A stretch of 64,000 nt of DNA from a virus. Below, piece by piece: positions 49,919 through 58,859 of this stretch. Under the pieces are notes generated by a model. It saw nothing but the letters and a program-made list of their open reading frames with translations. It made no database searches and was not told the origin of the DNA. Each line of letters begins with the position of its first letter. The stretch's first letter is position 1. Both the position numbers and the translations under genes were made by a program. The stretch is taken from positions 78,042-142,041 of IMG/VR virus record IMGVR_UViG_3300025585_000032. One strand, given 5' to 3'.

Positions 49919-50643
49919 TGAGAGCCGTTGTTATAATTCCAACAACAGGCGACAAAAAAGTCCTAGAAGCAATCAAGAGCGTCGAAAATCAAACTTATGC
50001 TGATACGAGTTATCTCGTCGTTGTTGATGGTAACAAGTTCAAGCATAAGTTTGATGATCTGTTTGTAAATTCTGATCCATACATGCCACCTAAAGATGTC
50101 GTGTATCTAAAGCACAACACAGGTGCTGATGGATTCTACGGTCATCGCATATATGCAGGATTCTCGCATCTGGTGAATGAAGATATTGTTCTCTTTCTTG
50201 ATCAGGACAATTGGTTTGAGCCAGATCATGTTGAAAAACTTATAAGCATAATTCAAACTGAAAATCTTACATGGGCTCATAGCCTTCGCAACATCTATGA
50301 CAAAGACAACAATTTTCTTTGTCGTGATGATTGCGAAAGTTTAGGTAAATGGCCTGTGTGGAATGGTCTAGATAATTTTCATGTAGACACATCTGCATAT
50401 GCATTTCGTCGTGAATTCATATCTCAAGTCGCATCGCTTTGGCACTCTGGTTATGCTGGTGATCGTCGCTTTTTCAATATGGTTAGAACAATACCAAATG
50501 CGCCATATGGCACAAGTGGTGCATACACATTGAATTATAGACTTGATGGTAATCCAAATTCAGCGTCACCCGACTTCTTTCTTCATGGCAATAGAGTCAT
50601 GGAGCAAAAATATTATGGAAAATATCCTTGGAGAAAAGCATGA
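49918..50643 (+). CDS. Family 2-like glycosyltransferase
   Basis: ATG 49918 overlaps the previous stop and gives 241 residues. A GT-A fold is indicated by 'AVVIIPTTGDKKVLEAIKSVENQTY', 'YLVVVDG' and the acidic 'VLFLDQDNWFEPDHVEKL' (DxD-like). Residues 'DTSAYAFRREFI' follow the family 2 acceptor region. It probably transfers a sugar from a nucleotide donor. Donor and acceptor unknown; the same operon encodes GDP-fucose and dTDP-deoxysugar enzymes. Confidence 0.8.
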   Translation: MRAVVIIPTTGDKKVLEAIKSVENQTYADTSYLVVVDGNKFKHKFDDLFVNSDPYMPPKDVVYLKHNTGADGFYGHRIYAGFSHLVNEDIVLFLDQDNWFEPDHVEKLISIIQTENLTWAHSLRNIYDKDNNFLCRDDCESLGKWPVWNGLDNFHVDTSAYAFRREFISQVASLWHSGYAGDRRFFNMVRTIPNAPYGTSGAYTLNYRLDGNPNSASPDFFLHGNRVMEQKYYGKYPWRKA

Positions 50644-51218
50644 GTAACATAAAAATTGAATATATGCAACAGTATGGCTCTGGTAAGATATTTGTAGAGA
50701 CTGGAACATATCTTGGAGATACCGTTGAACTTGCATTGAATGCAGGATTTGAGTATGTACATACTATTGAAGTGGATCAAGGTATGTATGATAAGTGTCA
50801 CGCACGATTCAAGGATAATTCTAAGGTCAAGTTGTGGCTTGGTGATTCGGTAGATATCATTCCACAGATTGTTGATGAATTGATAGAACCAGCAACATTT
50901 TGGCTTGATGCTCATGCAAGTGGTCCACTTCAAGGTGGTCGTTATGCACCATGTCCACTTGTGCTGGAACTTGAAGCAATCTATGGAAAGAAGAAGTTGC
51001 GTTTTACTGAACGTGGCTCTGAAATGTTTCGCGAAAAGTCTTCAATAGATACACACACGATCATGATTGATGATCGGCGTCTATTGGGTTCTGCTGAATG
51101 GGGATATGTGCAAGAGAAGCAGATCATGGATCTTCTATTTGCAATCAATCCAAACTATAAGATTCATTATCTTGATGGTCATCAAGCCAATGATATCATT
51201 TGTGCTACGGTGAGATAA
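50640..51218 (+). CDS. Class I SAM-dependent methyltransferase-like protein
   Basis: ATG 50640 (ATGA overlap, GGAG at 50630) gives 192 residues. 'KIFVETGTYLGDTVELALNAGFEYVHTIEVD' is a SAM-binding motif I/II pattern, followed by 'WLGDSVDIIPQI' and 'FWLDAHASG'; 'HTIMIDDRR' lies further on. It may methylate a sugar or glycan made by the operon. No DNA-methyltransferase motif is present. Confidence 0.65.
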   Translation: MSNIKIEYMQQYGSGKIFVETGTYLGDTVELALNAGFEYVHTIEVDQGMYDKCHARFKDNSKVKLWLGDSVDIIPQIVDELIEPATFWLDAHASGPLQGGRYAPCPLVLELEAIYGKKKLRFTERGSEMFREKSSIDTHTIMIDDRRLLGSAEWGYVQEKQIMDLLFAINPNYKIHYLDGHQANDIICATVR

Positions 51219-51219
51219 C

Positions 51220-52083
51220 ATGAAAGATCTTATTTTAGGATGCATCACAAATTACACTTTTGACAAGATTGCAAACTGGGTCAATTCAATTGAACGTTCG
51301 GGCTTTACTGGACACAAAGTTGTCATTGCATATAATGTTGGATTTGACATTGTAGATGAACTAACAAAAAGAAACTTTACTGTAGTCACTTTCAATCGTG
51401 ATGACGCGAATAGACGATTTACATATCGTGAAAATTTCAATATTGTCGTTGATCGTTTCTATCATTCTTGGAAAGTATTGAGTGATATTGAAAACGAGGT
51501 GCGATATGTGATAGCCACGGATGTTAGAGATGTTGTTTTTCAAACAAATCCTACAGAATGGTTAGATAGTCTTTTGCCCTCAGAATTTAATACGTTAATT
51601 GCATCAACCGAAGGGATTAGATATAAGAATGAAGTTTGGGGAAACAACAATATGAAGTTGAGTTTTCCTTTCGTTCATGAATACATGATGAATAGGGGCA
51701 TTTATAATGCGGGTGTCATGGCAGGAAAAGTGTCTGTAATCAAGGATTTGTTCTTGAATATATTCATGATCTGTGCTAATATGCCTCATACTATTCCTGG
51801 TGGAGGTGGACCAGATCAAGCTGCATATAACGTATTGCTAACAATGAATCAGTATGAAAATATCACACGATTTACTATTGCCAAAGATGCATGGGCAGCA
51901 CAACTTGGAACAGTTGCTGATCCAAACAAGATAAATCAGTACAGACCATACTTGACAGACTTTGAGCCAGTCATTCAAAACGGCGAAGTCTTCAATAACG
52001 AAGGTCGTAAGTACTGCATTGTTCATCAATACGATAGAGTGCCGAATCTTCTTCCACTAATTAATTCAAAATATGGAACATGA
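51220..52083 (+). CDS. GT-A nucleotide-sugar transferase-like protein
   Basis: A 287-residue protein with a Rossmann-like N-terminus ('DLILGCITNYTFDKIANWVNSI'), 'HKVVIAYNVGFDIVDEL', and the acidic 'YVIATDVRDVVFQTNP' (DxRD at about residues 106-109), the metal site of several GT8/GT77-like transferases. 'GGGGPDQAAYNVLL' resembles the donor-site motif of the same families. It is probably a glycosyltransferase; donor unknown. Confidence 0.7.
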   Translation: MKDLILGCITNYTFDKIANWVNSIERSGFTGHKVVIAYNVGFDIVDELTKRNFTVVTFNRDDANRRFTYRENFNIVVDRFYHSWKVLSDIENEVRYVIATDVRDVVFQTNPTEWLDSLLPSEFNTLIASTEGIRYKNEVWGNNNMKLSFPFVHEYMMNRGIYNAGVMAGKVSVIKDLFLNIFMICANMPHTIPGGGGPDQAAYNVLLTMNQYENITRFTIAKDAWAAQLGTVADPNKINQYRPYLTDFEPVIQNGEVFNNEGRKYCIVHQYDRVPNLLPLINSKYGT

Positions 52084-52084
52084 C

Positions 52085-52720
52085 ATGTCAGATGTAATTA
52101 GAATCAATACTGCAACAAACGCTTTTCAAAAAGTTGAAAGACCATTAACGATTGCCGAATATAAAGAGCAAGGAAAATGGCCATTTGATTTTATTTCTGG
52201 AAAAGGTCTTGTTAGTGTAATCAACAATCTATCTGTAAGTCTAGATAGAAATGTTGTTGGACTAGAAATTGGTATTTGTAAAGGTGAAAACATTGTTCAC
52301 TTCTTTGAACAGACAAATAGAATCGACAAGATTCATTGTATTGATCCATATCTACCATACATGGATTGGGTTGGACCAGTAACGCAAGAGGATATGGATC
52401 TATGGTATGATATCACGATGAAGAATTTTGCTCCGTACATGGACAAGATCGTGATGTACAAGGACACATCAGACAATTGCGTAAGCAAGTTTAAAGATGG
52501 ACAATTTGACTACATCTTCATAGATGGCGATCATTCATATGAAGGTGTTATTAAAGACTTATATAATTATTATGACAAGTTAAGAGTTGGTGGTATTTTT
52601 TCTGGTCATGATATTAATCTTCCAGACGTTCAAAGAGCATTGAAAGAGTTTAGATCAATAAAGGGTATTGAAAAAGAAATGAAGTTTACTGATGTAAACG
52701 TTTGGTACTGGGTAAAGTAA
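52085..52720 (+). CDS. Class I SAM-dependent methyltransferase (Methyltransf_24-like)
   Basis: ATG 52085 has GGAAC just upstream and gives 211 residues; ATG 52073 is an alternative. 'VVGLEIGICKGENIVHFFEQ' is motif I, 'KIHCIDPYLPYMDWVG' follows, and 'FDYIFIDGDHSYEGVIKDLYNYYDKLRVGGIFSGHDIN' is the typical motif IV to V block of this family. Probably modifies a sugar or a small molecule. It overlaps the fucosyltransferase start by one base. Confidence 0.78.
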   Translation: MSDVIRINTATNAFQKVERPLTIAEYKEQGKWPFDFISGKGLVSVINNLSVSLDRNVVGLEIGICKGENIVHFFEQTNRIDKIHCIDPYLPYMDWVGPVTQEDMDLWYDITMKNFAPYMDKIVMYKDTSDNCVSKFKDGQFDYIFIDGDHSYEGVIKDLYNYYDKLRVGGIFSGHDINLPDVQRALKEFRSIKGIEKEMKFTDVNVWYWVK

Positions 52721-53589
52721 TGCAAAAGAAACCATTGAAACTTGGATTTGTTGACGTATGCACATCCGAGTTTTATGAGACGATTCTATCTCAAAGATAT
52801 GACTTGACGATAGATAATGAAAATCCAGATTTTCTTTTCTTTGGTGATGAAAACTTTGGAACAAAAAATCTCCAATACTCAAAAGATAAGTGCATAAAGA
52901 TTTTTCATACTGGCGAAAATCGTAGACCAGAAAATTATGATTGTCATTATGCCACGACTTTTGATCATAATCCTAATCCATGGCATTATAGATTACCTGG
53001 TTATGCTTTGGTTCCATTCTTCTATAAGAAATTTGAGTTTACACATATTTTTAATGCACACAACATCAAGCATCTAAAAACAAAGTTTTGTGTGTTTATA
53101 CATCGCAATCCAAACAACAATGTGCGAAATGCTGTATTTCATGAACTATGCAAGTATAAGAAAGTTGATAGTGCCGGACCATTATTTAATAATATTGGAC
53201 ATGTAATTAGTCCAGACTATGATGCAAAACTTGATTTTATCAAGAACTACAAGTTTGTTCTTTCATTTGAGAATAGTCCACATCCAGGATATGTGACTGA
53301 AAAGATAATGGATGGATTCTATGTCAATTCGGTTCCAATCTACTGGGGTTCATCTACGATAGATCTAGACTTCAATGAAGCATCTTTCATCAATGCGGGA
53401 AATTTTGATTCAATGGAATCATTCATCAATTATGTAATCAAGATTGATAACGATGATACACTATACAACAACATGATTTCACAACCAAAACTAAAGCATG
53501 GTCTTCCCCCTTCGTGCATGATTTATGATAATTTCTTGAATTGGTTTGATGCTATTGTATACAATAAATTATATCCGAGAGTGAAATGA
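52720..53589 (+). CDS. GT10 alpha-1,3/4-fucosyltransferase
   Basis: ATG 52720 (overlap TAATG) gives 289 residues. The GT10 motif is unmistakable at about 182-210: 'FENSPHPGYVTEKIMDGF' then 'VPIYWGSSTI'. Upstream 'FHTGENRRP' matches the first conserved block. GT10 enzymes transfer fucose from GDP-fucose, and GDP-fucose synthase lies 3 kb downstream in the same operon. Phage GT10 enzymes are uncommon; acceptor unknown. Confidence 0.92.
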   Translation: MQKKPLKLGFVDVCTSEFYETILSQRYDLTIDNENPDFLFFGDENFGTKNLQYSKDKCIKIFHTGENRRPENYDCHYATTFDHNPNPWHYRLPGYALVPFFYKKFEFTHIFNAHNIKHLKTKFCVFIHRNPNNNVRNAVFHELCKYKKVDSAGPLFNNIGHVISPDYDAKLDFIKNYKFVLSFENSPHPGYVTEKIMDGFYVNSVPIYWGSSTIDLDFNEASFINAGNFDSMESFINYVIKIDNDDTLYNNMISQPKLKHGLPPSCMIYDNFLNWFDAIVYNKLYPRVK

Positions 53590-54563
53590 AAAAGCACAAG
53601 AAGATCATTGTATGGGGTGCAAAATATGAAACGGGACACACTCATGCATTTACACATGCAGCTTTTGTCAAAGGCGCACAATACCTAAATGAAGAAGTCT
53701 ATTGGCTTGACGATACAGACAATGTTGATCCTTCATTCTTTGACGATTCGCTAATCGTATCAGAACATTGGATAGCAACAACACACCCAAGAAGTCATCG
53801 TCTACCACTAAGAAAGTCATCAACATATGTGATGAATTACTTGGGCAACAAGAAAGGCACCGACAATCCGGGCGCTTCATATTATCTTGGTAGAGTTGGA
53901 AGAATCATAGATTTTAGATTTGCAAACAATTGGTCTGACAAATATTGGGAATACAAATACGAACCTGAAAAGTATATCCCAATAAATGATGGTGTTTCTC
54001 ATCTAGAAAGAGGATCTGAATACGATAATTTCTATAGCATGTGGGCTACAGATCTCATGCCAAACGAGATCAATTTTGATGATTGCTTGACACCATGGAA
54101 AGAACCAAAGCACGTTTTCTTTTCTGGTACAATTCGTGAAGACAATCGTGATCAATTTGAGCCATTTATTCGTGCATGTTCAGAAAATAAAATGAATTTT
54201 TACTTCAATGATGTGTGGCGTCAAGTTCTAACGATTGAATCCGTTAAGAGAGCATCACTTGATGCGTTTCTTGCTCTTGAACTTCGTCCAAAGTTTCATG
54301 TTGATATTGGATACAAGTCATGTCGCGCATTCAAGGTCATTAGTTATGGGCAACTTGGCATGACAAACTCTCGCGCTGTTTATGATTTCTTTGATCAGGA
54401 AATTGCATTTCATGAAGATCCGTATCAGCTATTCCATGTAGCATCAGAGATGCGAAACAATCCAAAGACAAAAGATCTTGTTCTCAATCAAATGAAGAAG
54501 GTAAAAGAGAAGCATACATATGCTAGTAGGATGAAGGATATTATTACTGCTTGTGAAATGTGA
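53586..54563 (+). CDS. Putative GT-B-like glycosyltransferase
   Basis: A 325-residue protein. N-terminal 'KKIIVWGAKYETGHTHAFTHAAFVKGAQYLNEEVYWLDD' and C-terminal 'KFHVDIGYKSCRAFKVISYGQLGMTNSRAVYDFF' (a GT-B-like donor-site pattern with an 'R..E/K...G' arrangement) suggest a two-domain transferase. The family is not clear to me. Coupled by ATGA to the fucosyltransferase upstream. Confidence 0.55.
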   Translation: MKKHKKIIVWGAKYETGHTHAFTHAAFVKGAQYLNEEVYWLDDTDNVDPSFFDDSLIVSEHWIATTHPRSHRLPLRKSSTYVMNYLGNKKGTDNPGASYYLGRVGRIIDFRFANNWSDKYWEYKYEPEKYIPINDGVSHLERGSEYDNFYSMWATDLMPNEINFDDCLTPWKEPKHVFFSGTIREDNRDQFEPFIRACSENKMNFYFNDVWRQVLTIESVKRASLDAFLALELRPKFHVDIGYKSCRAFKVISYGQLGMTNSRAVYDFFDQEIAFHEDPYQLFHVASEMRNNPKTKDLVLNQMKKVKEKHTYASRMKDIITACEM

Positions 54564-54571
54564 GGTTTATT

Positions 54572-55513
54572 ATGGGCACCATTCTGGTTACTGGCGGCGC
54601 TGGTTATATTGGTAGTATTTTCGTAGAACAATTATTGAAAATAGGCGGTCATAGAGTTTGTGTTCTTGACAATCTATATTACAATAATCAATCATCTCTA
54701 AATCACTTGATGCATGATCCATATTTGGAAGTCAGACGCGGAGATGTTCGCAAGCCAAGTGACATAGATCCACTGCTCAAGAAAGCAGACATTATCGTCC
54801 CACTTGCCGCTCTCGTTGGCGCACCAATATGCAATAGAGATCCAGTTGCAGCATCTTCCACAAATAAAGACGCAATATTTGAAATGCTGGACAAGATTAG
54901 TCCAGAACAAACTATCATCATGCCTACGACAAATAGTGCATATGGTTCTGGTGACAAGGATAATTTTTGTACGGAAGAGTCGCCTCTGAATCCAATCTCA
55001 CTTTATGCCAGAGACAAGGTTGAAGTAGAAAAGAGGTTGATGCAGCATAAGAATGCAATTAGCCTAAGGCTTGCTACCGTGTTTGGCATGTCGCCTCGTA
55101 TGCGTCTTGATTTGCTTGTAAATGATTTCACATATCGTGCTGTGCATGATGGATTTGTCGTTCTATTTGAAAGTCACTTCAAGAGAAACTATATTCATGT
55201 TCGCGATGTATCAAATGCATTTATTCATTGCATGAATAACTTTGAAAAGATGAATGGTCAAATCTACAATGTCGGTCTTTCAAATGCAAATATATCCAAA
55301 CTTGAATTGTGCAAGATGATCAAGAGTCTTGTTCCAAAGTTTACTTTCATGGAAGCACCATATGGACAAGATCCAGATCAACGCAACTACATAGTATCAA
55401 ACGCTAAGATTGAAGCAACTGGATTCAAGCCAGAATACTATCTACAGGATGGTCTTGTTGAATTGATCAAGGGCTATGAACTTATTCGTAATACTCGTCA
55501 TGGAAATGTGTGA
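54572..55513 (+). CDS. NAD-dependent sugar epimerase/dehydratase (extended SDR)
   Basis: ATG 54572 with GAGG at 54562-54565 gives 313 residues. 'VTGGAGYIGS' binds NAD(P), 'VPLAALVG' follows, and the Tyr of 'YARDKVEVE' with Lys four residues later is the catalytic pair (preceded by Thr-Asn-Ser in 'PTTNSAYGSGD'). The substrate is a nucleotide sugar that I cannot identify; 'LYARDKVEVEK' replaces the common YxxxK form with a standard spacing. Confidence 0.82.
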   Translation: MGTILVTGGAGYIGSIFVEQLLKIGGHRVCVLDNLYYNNQSSLNHLMHDPYLEVRRGDVRKPSDIDPLLKKADIIVPLAALVGAPICNRDPVAASSTNKDAIFEMLDKISPEQTIIMPTTNSAYGSGDKDNFCTEESPLNPISLYARDKVEVEKRLMQHKNAISLRLATVFGMSPRMRLDLLVNDFTYRAVHDGFVVLFESHFKRNYIHVRDVSNAFIHCMNNFEKMNGQIYNVGLSNANISKLELCKMIKSLVPKFTFMEAPYGQDPDQRNYIVSNAKIEATGFKPEYYLQDGLVELIKGYELIRNTRHGNV

Positions 55514-56496
55514 TGATCATAATAAGAACTCCGTATAGAATTTCATTCTTTGGTGGCGGCACGGATTATCCTGCTTGGTATAGGGAGCATGGTGGCTGTG
55601 TCTTGTCCACCTCCATAAACAAGTGCAGTTTTCTTGTTCTTAGAAAGTTGCCGGAAATATTCGACTATAGATACAAGATTCGTTACTTTGCTGATGAAAC
55701 AACAAAGTGCGTGGACGACATCCAGATACCAGTCATTCGCGAGGCAATCAAATACATGAATTTTGAAGACGGATTGGACATCACACATCATGGTGATCTT
55801 CCAAATCGCACAGGCATCGGATCAAGTTCAAGTTTTACTGTATCACTAATTCACGGATTGGCTACTCTCAAGAATGAACAAATTACCAAGAGAGATCTTG
55901 CTCGCAAGTCGATCTATCTGGAGCAAAATGTTCTTCGTGAAGCTGTTGGATCGCAAGATCAAGTTGCCGCTGCATTTGGCGGTTTCAATAGAATTGAATT
56001 TGGCGGATATACGGATTTTACTTGCTACTCGTTGCATCTCAAGAAGGATATTCTACAGGAACTTGAGTCGTGGGTTCAATTATTCTTTACAGAGAAACTT
56101 CGCAATTCATTTGATATCGCCGAGAAGAAGATAACAAATATTAGTTCAAAAAAAGTTGATCTAAACATCATGAAGGACTTGACACATGAAGCAGAGCGTG
56201 TATTATATGAACATAGAATATATGACTTTGCAAATCTTCTCAATGATCAATGGAAACTAAAGAAAAGCATGGAGTCATCAATCACAAACACCGAGATTGA
56301 TGATATCTACGACAAAGGCATTCAGGCTGGTGCTGTAGGAGGAAAGTTGTTGGGTGCTGGTGGTGGTGGATTCATTCTATTCTTGACACCGCCACATATG
56401 CAAAAGAAAGTTGCTGAGAAGTTGAAACTCAGACAAGTACCATTGAACTTTGACTATCTTGGAAGTCAATTGATTTATCACGATTATCAGAATTGA
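55513..56496 (+). CDS. GHMP sugar kinase (heptose-7-phosphate kinase-like)
   Basis: ATG 55513 (overlap TGATG; GTG 55510 is an alternative) gives 327 residues. The N-terminus 'RTPYRISFFGGGTDYPAWY' and ATP motif 'LPNRTGIGSSSSFTVSLI' and 'GAVGGKLLGAGGGGFILFL' are typical of the GHMP kinases acting on D-glycero-D-manno-heptose 7-phosphate (HddA type). With the nucleotidyltransferase at 58419 it could activate a heptose or related sugar. The exact substrate is inferred. Confidence 0.8.
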   Translation: MIIIRTPYRISFFGGGTDYPAWYREHGGCVLSTSINKCSFLVLRKLPEIFDYRYKIRYFADETTKCVDDIQIPVIREAIKYMNFEDGLDITHHGDLPNRTGIGSSSSFTVSLIHGLATLKNEQITKRDLARKSIYLEQNVLREAVGSQDQVAAAFGGFNRIEFGGYTDFTCYSLHLKKDILQELESWVQLFFTEKLRNSFDIAEKKITNISSKKVDLNIMKDLTHEAERVLYEHRIYDFANLLNDQWKLKKSMESSITNTEIDDIYDKGIQAGAVGGKLLGAGGGGFILFLTPPHMQKKVAEKLKLRQVPLNFDYLGSQLIYHDYQN

Positions 56497-56503
56497 GGTT
56501 ATC

Positions 56504-57454
56504 ATGAAAAAGATTTATGTTGCTGGGCATAGCGGTCTCGTAGGGTCTGCTATTGTTAGAATGTTGCGTGAGCATGGTGAAACAAACATTGTCACACGCA
56601 CATCAAAAGAACTTGACTTGACAAATCCTATTGCAGTTGAAGAATTCTTCACGCAAGAAAAGCCAGATGAAGTCTATCTTGCTGCTGCAAAAGTTGGTGG
56701 TATCGTAGCAAATAATACTTTTCCTGCGGACATGATTAACATCAATCTACGCATACAAACGAATGTAATTGATACAGCATATCGTCATGGCGTGCAAAAG
56801 TTGTTGTTCTTGGGATCAACGTGCATCTATCCTCGCGAATGCCCACAACCGATCAAGGAAGAATATCTACTCACAGGTCATCTTGAAATTACAAATGATG
56901 CATATGCAATCGCAAAGATTGCAGGAATAAAGATGTGTCAAGCATATAATCGTCAACATGGAACTGATTATCGTGCTGTAATGCCGAGCAATGTATACGG
57001 ACCTGGCGATAATTTTCATCCAGAAAACAATCATCTCGCGGCTGGGCTAATGCGTAAGTTTCATGAAGCAAAGTTCAACGAAACAAAAGCGGTTTTATGG
57101 GGAACTGGAACACCTCGTCGCGAATTTCTATATTGCGATGATCTTGCTCGTGGATGCATTCATGTATTGAATGCTCCAAAAGATGAGTTTGCAAAGACGG
57201 GTGGATTCGTCAATCTTGGTCCGGGATACGATCTAGAGATTCGCGATTTTGCTGAGATACTTGCAAAAGTCGTTGGATATAATGACGACTTCTTGTATGA
57301 TTCATCTCGTCCTGACGGTACTATGCGTAAGCTGACGGACGTATCAAAAGCACATGCACTTGGCTGGAGACCTCAGATTTCTCTTGAAGATGGACTAAGA
57401 AGAATGTATAATTGGTACGTTGATGGTCTCAAGAATGGAACAGTAAGAACATGA
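56504..57454 (+). CDS. fcl: GDP-L-fucose synthase
   Basis: A 316-residue extended SDR close to Fcl/WcaG. 'VAGHSGLVGSAIVR' binds NADPH, 'AAAKVGGIVANNTFPADMI' and 'LFLGSTCIYPRECPQPIKEE' are diagnostic, and the catalytic Tyr-Lys lie in 'YAIAKIAG' (about Tyr135, Lys139). It converts GDP-4-keto-6-deoxymannose to GDP-L-fucose. GDP-mannose 4,6-dehydratase is not in the window, so the host or another phage gene must supply the substrate. Confidence 0.94.
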   Translation: MKKIYVAGHSGLVGSAIVRMLREHGETNIVTRTSKELDLTNPIAVEEFFTQEKPDEVYLAAAKVGGIVANNTFPADMININLRIQTNVIDTAYRHGVQKLLFLGSTCIYPRECPQPIKEEYLLTGHLEITNDAYAIAKIAGIKMCQAYNRQHGTDYRAVMPSNVYGPGDNFHPENNHLAAGLMRKFHEAKFNETKAVLWGTGTPRREFLYCDDLARGCIHVLNAPKDEFAKTGGFVNLGPGYDLEIRDFAEILAKVVGYNDDFLYDSSRPDGTMRKLTDVSKAHALGWRPQISLEDGLRRMYNWYVDGLKNGTVRT

Positions 57455-58422
57455 AGTATGTTGTGACTGGTGGAGCAGGTTATATCGGTAGTCATGTAGT
57501 TGATGAACTATTAAGACGTGGTCATGAAGTTGTGGCAATTGATAATCTATCCACTGGTCAAATGAGATTTATTGAGCATAATCTAGATAACAAGAACTTT
57601 ACATTTGTTCGGGGTGATATCAATGGGAATCTTTCTTTTCTTGGCGATACTGACGCGGTATACCATTTTGCTGCGAATGCTGACATAAGAAAGGGGTTCA
57701 AGAATCCAAATCTTGACTTCAAGAACAACATTGAAGGAACAATGAATCTATTGCAATCCATGAACTACCATGGAGTCAAGAGGATGATATTTGCATCAAC
57801 TTCGGCAGTTCTTGGAGAAGTTGATAGAGAAAGATTGCCTGCTTCCGAGAGAGTTGCCATGCCAGAGCAAACCTCGTTGTATGGCGCATCAAAGTTGGCG
57901 GGTGAAGGTTTGATTTCTGCATTTTGCGAAGGCTTTGATTTTGAAGCATATGTATTTCGTTTCGTGACTGTTCTTGGTCCAAGATATCCACACGGCTTTG
58001 CATTTGACTTCGTCAAGAAACTCTTGAATAATCCATATTATCTAGAAGTTCTTGGTGATGGCACAGGAATAAAGAGTTCCATTCATGTGTCAGATGTTGT
58101 TTCGGCCGTGACTATGATTGGTGAAGATATCAGACCAGCAAGAGACAAGAAGCGACGATATGAAGTATTCAATATTGGTAATGATGTCACATATCGAGTC
58201 TCTGATGCAGCACAATGGGTTGCGAATGCGATGGGCGTGACTCCAGACATCGTATATGGAAATACGTTAAAGGGTTGGCCTGGTGATATTCCTTATATTC
58301 ATCTGGATACATCAAAGATCAAATTGTATGGATGGAAGTCAAATTATACACCAAAGCAAGCCATACATGAAACTGTTGATTGGCTTCTTCACAATCGCTG
58401 GATATATGAGGTTCGTCAATGA
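57451..58422 (+). CDS. UDP-glucose 4-epimerase-like SDR
   Basis: A 323-residue GalE-like epimerase: 'VTGGAGYIGSHVVDELLRRGHEVVAIDNLSTG', 'VYHFAANADIRKGF', 'RMIFASTSAVLGE', catalytic 'SLYGASKLAGE' and 'LDTSKIKLYGWK'. It probably epimerises or dehydrates a nucleotide sugar for the glycan. Coupled by ATGA to fcl and to the next gene. Confidence 0.85.
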   Translation: MKYVVTGGAGYIGSHVVDELLRRGHEVVAIDNLSTGQMRFIEHNLDNKNFTFVRGDINGNLSFLGDTDAVYHFAANADIRKGFKNPNLDFKNNIEGTMNLLQSMNYHGVKRMIFASTSAVLGEVDRERLPASERVAMPEQTSLYGASKLAGEGLISAFCEGFDFEAYVFRFVTVLGPRYPHGFAFDFVKKLLNNPYYLEVLGDGTGIKSSIHVSDVVSAVTMIGEDIRPARDKKRRYEVFNIGNDVTYRVSDAAQWVANAMGVTPDIVYGNTLKGWPGDIPYIHLDTSKIKLYGWKSNYTPKQAIHETVDWLLHNRWIYEVRQ

Positions 58423-58859
58423 GCACGATTGTAATCGTGAGTGGCGGATTTGATCCGATTCACTCTGGTCATATCGAATACTTCAAGTCCGCAAGAATGT
58501 TTGGCATGAGATTGTATGTTGGTGTCAACTCTGATAATTGGTTAACACGCAAGAAGGGTAACTTCTTCATGCCATTTGAAGAGCGTTTGAAGATTGTTCA
58601 AAGCATACGATACGTTGATCAAGCAATGGGCTTCAATGACGACGACGATAGTGCTGCAAGTTTGATTAGAAACATACGCAGAGATAATCCTGATGCATTG
58701 CTAATCTTTGCCAATGGTGGTGATAGAATCGGCGGCACTCGTCAAAGTGAACTTGAAATGCAGGCGGCAGATGACAAGATTATATTTGCAGTCGGCGTCG
58801 GTGGAATCAAGAAGATAAATTCTTCTTCCGATATTCTCAAAAGATGGAAAACTTCATGA
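58419..58859 (+). CDS. HxGH nucleotidyltransferase (cytidylyltransferase-like)
   Basis: A 146-residue protein with 'GGFDPIHSGHIEYF' (HxGH at about 14-17) and 'YVGVNSDNWLTRKKG', as in sugar-phosphate nucleotidyltransferases of the TagD/HldE-C type. The usual 'ISST' motif near the end reads 'INSSSDIL'. It probably activates a phosphosugar, possibly that made by the GHMP kinase. Confidence 0.82.
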   Translation: MSTIVIVSGGFDPIHSGHIEYFKSARMFGMRLYVGVNSDNWLTRKKGNFFMPFEERLKIVQSIRYVDQAMGFNDDDDSAASLIRNIRRDNPDALLIFANGGDRIGGTRQSELEMQAADDKIIFAVGVGGIKKINSSSDILKRWKTS

